From Bacteroidales bacterium UBA5281 (GTDB taxonomy: Bacteria; Bacteroidota; Bacteroidia; Bacteroidales; Lentimicrobiaceae), in the NCBI GenBank assembly GCA_002410555.1, contig DHSR01000009.1, positions 1 through 20,943 of the forward strand: a DNA stretch of 20,943 bases. The letters are read 5' to 3'. How positions within the stretch are numbered: position 1 is the first letter of the stretch; every line of letters begins with the position of its first letter. The translations under genes and the position numbers were made by a program. Below, in pieces: positions 14,830 through 20,943 of this stretch. The notes beneath the pieces are model-generated. The model saw only the letters and a list, made by a program, of their open reading frames with translations, had not been told where the DNA came from and ran no database searches.

Positions 14830-15903
14830 ATGAAACTACCTAAAGTATTAAAATTATTTCTGCTCCTTATTGTTATTTTGGTAGGGCTCTTTTCAGGCTT
14901 TCTGGGATATCAGACCATAACTTCCTACCGGCCGGCGCCTGTTGAAATCGTTAATGTAAGCTGTAATCCGGGCTTTATTCAGGATACCCTTAACCTGGTT
15001 AGCTGGAATATTGGCTATGCCGGGCTGGGCAAGGAAATGGATTTCTTTTATGAAGGCGGTACCATGATGCGGCCTACCCGGGAGCAATACCAAAATTACC
15101 TTACAGGAGTTATTAACCGGCTTTCATCTTTTAATCATTCCGATTTTTTACTGCTTCAGGAAGTGGATACCCTTGCCCACAGAAGCTATAATGTAAATCA
15201 GTATGCAGCCATTTCTGCACGTATGCATGATTATTGTGCTTCTTTTGCAATAAATTATAAGGCATGGGTTCCTTTACCCATATATAAACCCATGGGCAGG
15301 GTGAGGGCCGGAATAACCACATTAAGCCGACAGGCTCCTTTTGAGGTAACGCGGCATGCTTTTGAAACCGGATATTCCTGGCCCATGAATTTATTTATGC
15401 TTAACCGGTGTTTTCTGGTTGCAAGGTATAAAACCAAAAATCAAAAAGAGTTTGTGCTGGTTAATATTCACAATTCAGCATTCAGCGATGCCGCAGAAAT
15501 ACGTGAAAAGGAACTTGCTGCATTGAAATCATTTGTTATAAATGAATATAAAAATGGCAATGCTGTGATTGTAGGCGGTGACTGGAATCAAAATCCACCA
15601 GGCATGGACGCCACAGCCATATTAAATATGTATAAATTTCAACCAATTCATCCGCCCATCCCTGAAGATTTTCTCCCTCCGGGCTGGCAATTTGCCTACG
15701 ATCCTAAGCATACAACCAACCGGCATGTAGACAAATCTTACACCGAGGGCGTCACTTTCAGCACGCTCATTGATTTTTATATGCTTTCCCCAGATGTTGA
15801 ACTATTGTGGGTAAAAACCATCCCATTTGGCTTTAAGGTATCGGATCATCAGCCGGTACAGATGCAGGTGGTACTGAATCAGGCAAAAAAATCTGCCCAC
15901 TAA
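14830..15903 (+). CDS. endonuclease/exonuclease/phosphatase family protein with N-terminal membrane anchor
   Basis: The 357-residue protein starts with a hydrophobic segment (about 9-28) that is either a signal peptide or a membrane anchor, placing the domain outside the cytoplasm. The EEP fold motifs follow: LVSWNIGY (57-63, N60), LLLQEVD (107-113, E111), VNIHNS (211-216, H214), VGGDWNQNP (248-256, D251 and N253), and SDHQPV (338-343, D339, H340). This family includes nucleases, sphingomyelinases and phosphoinositide phosphatases; the sequence does not decide between them. It is a single gene, divergent from GH3 and converging on hemW with 24 bp between stops. Confidence 0.88.
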   Translation: MKLPKVLKLFLLLIVILVGLFSGFLGYQTITSYRPAPVEIVNVSCNPGFIQDTLNLVSWNIGYAGLGKEMDFFYEGGTMMRPTREQYQNYLTGVINRLSSFNHSDFLLLQEVDTLAHRSYNVNQYAAISARMHDYCASFAINYKAWVPLPIYKPMGRVRAGITTLSRQAPFEVTRHAFETGYSWPMNLFMLNRCFLVARYKTKNQKEFVLVNIHNSAFSDAAEIREKELAALKSFVINEYKNGNAVIVGGDWNQNPPGMDATAILNMYKFQPIHPPIPEDFLPPGWQFAYDPKHTTNRHVDKSYTEGVTFSTLIDFYMLSPDVELLWVKTIPFGFKVSDHQPVQMQVVLNQAKKSAH

Positions 15904-15927
15904 GGGCGTATCAAAAACAACCGGCAA

Positions 15928-17055
15928 TTAATTGATCATAAAAAAATCAGAGGCGATGCCATCAGCCAGCAATTTACCTGATGTAGTCAAAGTAAAGAGG
16001 TTCCCATTTTCTTGTAAGTGATTCTGATTCAACCATTTTTGAGCTTGTTTCAGGAATTGATCGCAATATTCTGATCCAAAACGTTGTTTAATGATAGAAA
16101 CATCACAACCCCATCGGGTTCGCAATCCGGTCATTACAAATTCGTTGTATTGCTGCTGTAGCGATAAAATTTCCTTTTCAGCAGGCAGCCGGTTCGATTG
16201 TATTTCTTTCAGGTATTCGTCCAATGAAGAAACGTTCCATTGTCTGCTGTGGCCATTGTAGGAATGTGCAGAAGGCCCGAGGCCAAGATAGGGGACTCCG
16301 TTCCAGTATGAGGTATTGTGCCGGGCATAATGGCCGGGCAGACAATAATTCGAGATTTCGTAATGTTCGTAACCATGCGCTTCCATGGTTTGCATCAGCA
16401 ATCCGAAATGCTGTACCGTCTGCATTTCGCTCACTGGTTGGGCCCTGCCCTTTCTTATCATTACATCCAGTGCGGTTTTAGGCTCTACAGTAAGGGCGTA
16501 AGCTGATATATGCGGTATACCCAAATCGATAGCAGTTTTAATATTCTCAAGCCAGGCTTTATCGCTTAGGGTTGGAATGCCAAAAATCAGATCAAGTGTC
16601 AGATTGTCAAATCCAGCCTGTCTTGCGAGATGAAGACATTTAAGTGCCTTGTCTGCAGAATGGATTCGGTTTAAATAATGCAGATCCACATCCCGGAAGG
16701 ATTGAATGCCAATGCTTAACCGGTTGATGCCAAGACGCTTCCATGAGGCAAGCCTGGCTGTGGTAATATCATCAGGATTGGCCTCGAGGGTAATTTCTGC
16801 AGTGGGAGAAAAAATAAAATGTGTTTCCAGGCTTGACATCAACATCAACAACTGTTCTTCTTCAAGTAAAGAAGGGGTACCACCACCAAAATAGAGTGTT
16901 TCCACCGGCCCCTTAAGATAGTTTTTGTGCAGTGCCGTTTCCAGACAAATGGCTCTCAGCATAAGCGGCAATGTGCCAAATGAAGCCACCGAAAAGAAAT
17001 TACAATAATGACATTTTTGTCTGCAATAAGGTATGTGAATGTAAATGCCTGACAT
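15928..17055 (-). CDS. hemW: radical SAM family haem chaperone HemW
   Basis: The 375-residue protein has the radical SAM signature C11-x3-C15-x2-C18 for the 4Fe-4S cluster, followed by GGGTPS (57-62) for SAM binding and the later EANPDD motif and LSIGIQSF segment. These and the overall length match HemW (formerly HemN-like), a haem-binding chaperone rather than the oxygen-independent coproporphyrinogen oxidase, which is longer and has additional N-terminal residues. The ATG at 17055 is just 4 nt after a -7 box, so its mRNA may be leaderless. It is downstream of icmF with a 103-bp gap that contains a 7-bp repeat patch. Confidence 0.93.
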   Translation of the reverse strand: MSGIYIHIPYCRQKCHYCNFFSVASFGTLPLMLRAICLETALHKNYLKGPVETLYFGGGTPSLLEEEQLLMLMSSLETHFIFSPTAEITLEANPDDITTARLASWKRLGINRLSIGIQSFRDVDLHYLNRIHSADKALKCLHLARQAGFDNLTLDLIFGIPTLSDKAWLENIKTAIDLGIPHISAYALTVEPKTALDVMIRKGRAQPVSEMQTVQHFGLLMQTMEAHGYEHYEISNYCLPGHYARHNTSYWNGVPYLGLGPSAHSYNGHSRQWNVSSLDEYLKEIQSNRLPAEKEILSLQQQYNEFVMTGLRTRWGCDVSIIKQRFGSEYCDQFLKQAQKWLNQNHLQENGNLFTLTTSGKLLADGIASDFFMIN

Positions 17056-17059
17056 AGGG

Positions 17060-17067
17060 CAAAAGTA
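17060..17067 (-). promoter_or_regulatory. -7 box of hemW, implying a leaderless or nearly leaderless transcript
   Basis: TACTTTTG on the minus strand matches TAnnTTTG and ends 4 nt before the hemW ATG. The same eight bases in the same position precede the DUF3109 gene at 10405-10412. The -33 region falls inside the heptad repeats, and no TTTG is seen there. Confidence 0.5.
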
Positions 17068-17076
17068 AAAGAAATT

Positions 17077-17141
17077 TGTGATCTGTAATCTGTGATCTGT
17101 AACTGGTGGTTGGTGATTAGTGATTGGTGATTGGTGGTTAG
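17077..17141. repeat. 7-bp-period repeat patch between icmF and hemW
   Basis: Two blocks of degenerate heptads lie head to tail. Block one is TGTGATC, TGTAATC, TGTGATC, TGTAACT (17077-17104). After GG, block two is TGGTTGG, TGATTAG, TGATTGG, TGATTGG, TGGTTAG (17107-17141). On the minus strand this reads as TNHQ-like peptides but is not in a gene. The patch lies immediately upstream of the hemW -7 box. Its origin is probably slippage or a dispersed short repeat family. Confidence 0.85.
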
Positions 17142-17158
17142 AAATTCAATCCGCAATC

Positions 17159-20100
17159 CTACATACTTCTTCTATACTGCCCACCAACCCAGAATAACTC
17201 ATTGGTTATTTGCCCGAGGGAGCAAAATTTGGTGGCCTCCATCAGCGATTCGAACACATTTCCATTAGTGGCGGCCGTGTGGTGAAGGTTTTTAAGAGCC
17301 GCTTCTGCTTCGGGTTGCCAGGTTTTATGCAGTTCTTTCAGCATATTTACCTGGTAATCTTTCTCTTCAGGCGTAGAACGGATAACCTCCGCGGGAATTA
17401 CCGTTGGCGAACCTTCGTACGAAAGGAAGGTATTTACACCCATAATGGGAAGTTTGCCGCTGTGTTTGAGCTTTTCGTAGTAAAGTGACTCTTCCTGTAT
17501 GCGGCTGCGCTGGTACATGGTTTCCATGGCGCCCAGCACGCCCCCGCGCTCGGTCAGGCGGTCGAATTCAGCCATAACGGCCTCTTCTACCAGATCGGTG
17601 AGTTCTTCGATGATAAAAGCGCCCTGTAGCGGGTTCTGGTTTTTGGCCAGTCCCAACTCATGGTTGATGATAAGCTGAATGGCAATGGCCCGGCGCACCG
17701 ATTCCTCGGTGGGAGTGGTGATGGCTTCATCGTAAGCATTGGTATGCAGAGAATTGCAATTATCATAAATAGCATACAATGCCTGCAAAGTGGTTCTGAT
17801 ATCATTGAATGCTATTTCCTGGGCATGCAGTGAACGGCCGGAAGTCTGAATGTGATACTTCAACATCTGCGCCCGCTCATTGGCGCCATATTTTAATTTC
17901 ATGGCCTTGGCCCAGATCAGCCGGGCAACGCGTCCCAATACGGCATATTCCGGGTCAATTCCATTGGAAAAGAAAAAGGAAAAATTGGGTGCGAAGTCGT
18001 CAATCTTCATGCCCCGCGACAGGTAATATTCCACGTAAGTGAAGCCATTGGCCAGCGTAAGCGCCAGTTGGGTAATGGGATTGGCACCGGCTTCAGCAAT
18101 GTGGTAACCCGAAATGGAAACCGAATAAAAATTCCTGATTTTGTGGATGTTGAAATATTCCTGCACATCCCCCATCACTTTCAACGAGAACTCGGTGGAG
18201 AAAATACAGGTATTTTGCGCCTGGTCTTCCTTCAGAATATCAGCCTGCACTGTGCCGCGAACCTTTGAAATGGTGTCGGCCTTAATCTTTTGATAAACAT
18301 CAGGCGGCAACACCTGATCGCCGGTTACTCCCAACAGCATCAGTCCCAGCCCATCGTTGCCTTCAGGCAATTTGCCCTGATAGGCAGGCCGTTTGGTGCC
18401 GCGATCTTTATAAATTTTCTTAATCTTTTTCTCCACTTCCGCTTCCAGGTGATGCTTTTTAATATACACCTCGCACTGCTGGTCAATGGCGGTGTTCATA
18501 AAAAAGCCCACCAGCGTGGGAGCCGGCCCATTGATGGTCATGCTCACTGAGGTGGCGGCATCCACCAAATTAAAGCCCGAGTAGAGCTTTTTGGCATCAT
18601 CCAGGCAGGCAATGGAAACCCCGGCATTGCCGATTTTTCCGTAAATATCGGGCCGCACATCCGGATCGGCACCATACAGTGTTACCGAATCGAAAGCCGT
18701 GGACAGCCTGCGTGCCGGCATCCCGGCAGAAACGTAGTGAAACCGCTTGTTGGTGCGCTCCGGGCCACCTTCACCGGCAAACATACGGGTGGGGTCTTCG
18801 TTTTCGCGTTTGAATGGATAAACCCCGGCAGCAAACGGAAACTCGCCCGGCACATTTTCGCGCAGCGTCCATTTTAAAATATCGCCCCAGCTATGGTAAC
18901 GGGGCATACTGATTTTCGGGATTTTTGAGTGGGAAAGTGATTCAGTATGCGTTTCAATCTTTATTTCCTTGCCACGTACTGAAAACACATACTCCGGATC
19001 ACGGTAGGTCTTTTTCCTGGCTTCCCAGTTTTCAAGCAGTTGAAGGTTTTCTTCGCCCAATGACTTTTTCAAATCAGTTGACTTCTCTTTCAGCACTTCC
19101 ACTGCCTTACCCTTCTCACTTTTAACAATTTCCAAGGCTTTTTCTACCGATTGCAAGGTTGCAGCATCTTTGGCCAGATTTTCGGTTTGTTTATTGTAAC
19201 CCCTCACCGTTTCGGCAATTTCGGAAAGGTAACGCACGCGCGATGGCGGTATAATCAGGCTTCGGCTTTGCTCATCATCCGGGCCAGGAATCCTGGATTT
19301 AAAATCAGTGCCAGATTTTTCATTCATCAGGGAGACGAGGTAATCATACAGTTTATTGACTCCCACATCGTTAAACTGCGAGGCCATGGTTCCAAAAACC
19401 GGCAACTTTTCGGGATCGACATCCCACAACAGGTGGTTGCGTGTATATTGCTTTCTCACATCGCGCAGGGCATCTGCGGCACCGCGCTTGTCCGATTTAT
19501 TGATGGCAATCACATCCGCAAAGTCTAGCATATCAATCTTTTCCAATTGCGAGGCCGCACCATATTCGGGGGTCATCACGTAAAGTGATATATCGGCATA
19601 ATCCACAATTTCGGTATCGCCCTGTCCAATGCCCGAGCTTTCGAGGATCACCAGGTCGAAACCTGCATTTTTCACGATGCAGACCGCATCATTGATGTAT
19701 TTGGAGAGGGCACGGTGGGCCTGACGGGTGGCCATACTGCGCATAAATACGCGGGGTGTGTTGATGGCATTCATGCGGATGCGGTCGCCAAGCAGAGCGC
19801 CACCACTCTTGCGACGCGTAGGGTCAACCGAAAGGATAGCCATTTTCATTTCGGGATTTGCCTGCAGGAAACGCCTCACCAGCTCATCCACCAGCGATGA
19901 TTTCCCGGCACCACCGGTACCCGTGATACCAAGCACCGGACTTGTGAGCCCTTCGCACTCATCCGTCAAGGTTCCGGTAATACTTTTGATGCTTTGGGGG
20001 TTGTTTTCAGCAGCAGTAATCAGTGAGGCAATGGCGTGGGTTTTGCCCTGGCGGATATCGTCGGGCTTTAACCCTTTTACATCCCCCACAGGGAAATCGG

Positions 20101-20527
20101 CCTTTTGCAGTAAATCATTAATCATGCCCTGCAATCCAAGGGTACGGCCATCGTCGGGCGAATAGATGCGGGCAATGCCGTACTTCTGCAATTCTTCAAT
20201 TTCGTGAGGAAGGATAACACCTCCGCCACCGCCAAATATCTTTATGTGACCGCAACCGGCCTCTTTGAGCAAATCAAACATGTATTTGAAATACTCCATG
20301 TGCCCGCCCTGGTACGAAGTGATGGCGATGGCCTGCACATCTTCCTGAATGGCGCACTGCACTACTTCCTGCACGGCGCGGTCGTGACCCAGATGAATGA
20401 CTTCGGCCCCGGAGGACTGCAAAATGCGGCGCATCACGTTAATAGCGGCATCGTGGCCATCAAAAAGTGAGGCGGCCGTAACGATGCGGATATGGTTTTT
20501 GGGCTTGTAAGGAGTCGTTTCCTGCAT
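17159..20527 (-). CDS. icmF: fused isobutyryl-CoA mutase (IcmF)
   Basis: The 1122-residue protein joins three parts. Residues about 10-145 are a cobalamin-binding domain with D23-G-H25-D (H25 the expected lower axial ligand), TSYQGGH (70-76) and a glycine run at 99-103. Residues about 195-420 are a MeaB-type G-protein chaperone with P-loop GTGGAGKS (203-210) and NKSD (343-346). A charged linker (about 430-520) leads to the mutase barrel. The key substrate residues are Q771, at the position of R207 in methylmalonyl-CoA mutase, and probably F572 for its Y89; both favour isobutyryl-CoA/n-butyryl-CoA over methylmalonyl-CoA. H809 matches H244. The enzyme rearranges branched to linear acyl-CoA in the cytoplasm and the built-in G-domain maintains the cofactor. 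The coding sequence is visibly GC-richer than its neighbours, about 55% in several stretches sampled by eye. Confidence 0.95.
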   Translation of the reverse strand: MQETTPYKPKNHIRIVTAASLFDGHDAAINVMRRILQSSGAEVIHLGHDRAVQEVVQCAIQEDVQAIAITSYQGGHMEYFKYMFDLLKEAGCGHIKIFGGGGGVILPHEIEELQKYGIARIYSPDDGRTLGLQGMINDLLQKADFPVGDVKGLKPDDIRQGKTHAIASLITAAENNPQSIKSITGTLTDECEGLTSPVLGITGTGGAGKSSLVDELVRRFLQANPEMKMAILSVDPTRRKSGGALLGDRIRMNAINTPRVFMRSMATRQAHRALSKYINDAVCIVKNAGFDLVILESSGIGQGDTEIVDYADISLYVMTPEYGAASQLEKIDMLDFADVIAINKSDKRGAADALRDVRKQYTRNHLLWDVDPEKLPVFGTMASQFNDVGVNKLYDYLVSLMNEKSGTDFKSRIPGPDDEQSRSLIIPPSRVRYLSEIAETVRGYNKQTENLAKDAATLQSVEKALEIVKSEKGKAVEVLKEKSTDLKKSLGEENLQLLENWEARKKTYRDPEYVFSVRGKEIKIETHTESLSHSKIPKISMPRYHSWGDILKWTLRENVPGEFPFAAGVYPFKRENEDPTRMFAGEGGPERTNKRFHYVSAGMPARRLSTAFDSVTLYGADPDVRPDIYGKIGNAGVSIACLDDAKKLYSGFNLVDAATSVSMTINGPAPTLVGFFMNTAIDQQCEVYIKKHHLEAEVEKKIKKIYKDRGTKRPAYQGKLPEGNDGLGLMLLGVTGDQVLPPDVYQKIKADTISKVRGTVQADILKEDQAQNTCIFSTEFSLKVMGDVQEYFNIHKIRNFYSVSISGYHIAEAGANPITQLALTLANGFTYVEYYLSRGMKIDDFAPNFSFFFSNGIDPEYAVLGRVARLIWAKAMKLKYGANERAQMLKYHIQTSGRSLHAQEIAFNDIRTTLQALYAIYDNCNSLHTNAYDEAITTPTEESVRRAIAIQLIINHELGLAKNQNPLQGAFIIEELTDLVEEAVMAEFDRLTERGGVLGAMETMYQRSRIQEESLYYEKLKHSGKLPIMGVNTFLSYEGSPTVIPAEVIRSTPEEKDYQVNMLKELHKTWQPEAEAALKNLHHTAATNGNVFESLMEATKFCSLGQITNELFWVGGQYRRSM

Positions 20528-20562
20528 GAGAATTTGGTTAATTTGATTGGATTTATATCATG

Positions 20563-20595
20563 GAAAGATAGTAAAGAATTGTGTAAGAGAGCAAA
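20563..20595 (-). promoter_or_regulatory. candidate promoter of icmF
   Basis: On the minus strand TTTG (20592-20595) and TATCTTTC (20563-20570) are 21 bp apart; the latter differs from TAnnTTTG only in its last base. The predicted leader is about 30 nt. Confidence 0.5.
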
Positions 20596-20809
20596 TTTGT
20601 CCTGATTTTTTATGAAATCCTTATCCGGTATTTTGCGAAGGATACTGGTGAAATCACCTAAAACCCTATTTTATTGTGAACGATGAAATAACAAATGGTA
20701 TGGAGGATTGGTTCAAGGATGGCATCCGGCAACAATTATCAATCGGCGGGTTTGTCTTGTTTGCAAACCATACTCGGACATCGCAGGCGACATTCCTTTT
20801 AACTGATTG
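20596..20809. other. intergenic region with small inverted repeats
   Basis: No gene is supported here. I see GGTGAAATCACC (20647-20658, 5-bp arms, operator-like), GGTTTG/CAAACC around a 9-nt loop (20749-20769), and TCGCAGGCGA (20781-20790). On the minus strand a short frame starting MSPAMSEYGLQTRQT ends after 27 residues; it is too short and unsupported to call a gene. The clustered inverted repeats suggest a remnant or dispersed intergenic repeat. Confidence 0.45.
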
Positions 20810-20943
20810 TTAGAATATCAGGTTAATCAATTCCTCTTTGGAGATTTTAAAGTGCAACGCAATATCTTTCAAAATATTTGAGAGAGTCCCTATTTTTATA
20901 GGATCATGGCTTGGTACAGTAATATCAGAACTCCTGACCTCGT
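20810..20943 (-). CDS. hicA: HicA-type toxin, C-terminal part (runs off the window)
   Basis: The minus strand is open from the window edge to a TAA at 20810-20812, encoding 43 residues plus the stop. The peptide includes ITVPSHDPIKIGTLSNILK and then DIALHFKISKEELINLIF, matching the C-terminal half of HicA mRNA interferases (the VPxH and GTLxxILK motifs). The catalytic histidine lies in the missing N-terminal half, so activity cannot be judged. No hicB antitoxin gene follows downstream within the window; it may be upstream, outside. Confidence 0.8.
   Translation of the reverse strand, partial: EVRSSDITVPSHDPIKIGTLSNILKDIALHFKISKEELINLIF

Noticed and set aside
19151..20165. Plus-strand frames of 125 and 145 residues opposite icmF
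   Set aside because: They are antisense shadows of a GC-rich conserved gene, with no promoter or family resemblance.
17159..20527. Methylmalonyl-CoA mutase
   Set aside because: The single-chain B12/G-domain/mutase fusion and Gln771 in place of the substrate-binding arginine fit IcmF instead.

Overview
The window looks like a chromosomal segment from a member of the Bacteroidota, possibly a Bacteroidales-like lineage. The evidence is the split ATP synthase cluster starting at atpB with a long periplasmic N-terminal extension, near absence of Shine-Dalgarno sequences, several TAnnTTTG (-7) promoter boxes typical of this phylum, and families such as the DUF3109 protein, bacterial GH3 protein, TPR-membrane-HTH regulator and fused isobutyryl-CoA mutase. 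Genes average roughly 40-43% GC by eye; icmF at the right is clearly richer.

Left edge (1-1476), accessory in character: a possible insertion-sequence end (1-28), then four tandem 23-bp units (92-183) whose last copy supplies the -33 element of a promoter for an AAA+ DUF4143 ATPase. Positions 1528-3261 (minus) hold a TPR/membrane/HTH regulator, and 3353-3799 (minus) tadA.

Centre (4063-9666): the ATP synthase genes atpB-E-F-H-A-G, without atpD (beta) and atpC (epsilon), followed by a ferritin gene. A strong hairpin separates atpE from atpF, and the first convincing terminator lies only after ferritin (9707-9747), so the ferritin may be co-transcribed. Subunit c lacks the known sodium ligands, which points to a proton-driven enzyme. 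A DUF3109 cysteine-cluster gene converges on the ferritin.

Right half (10697-20527): recJ on plus; a tightly coupled pair on minus, GH3-family adenylating enzyme followed one base later by a LysE-type exporter whose stop overlaps recJ; an endonuclease/exonuclease/phosphatase-family protein on plus; then hemW and icmF on minus, separated by a 7-bp-period repeat patch at the hemW promoter. The last 134 bases encode the C-terminal end of a HicA-type toxin on minus.

Most of the window is housekeeping. The items most worth a second look are the 23-bp array in the ATPase promoter, the atpE/atpF hairpin, the GH3-LysE pair, the predicted leaderless transcripts of two genes, the heptad repeats, and the partial HicA with the repeat-like spacer beside it.
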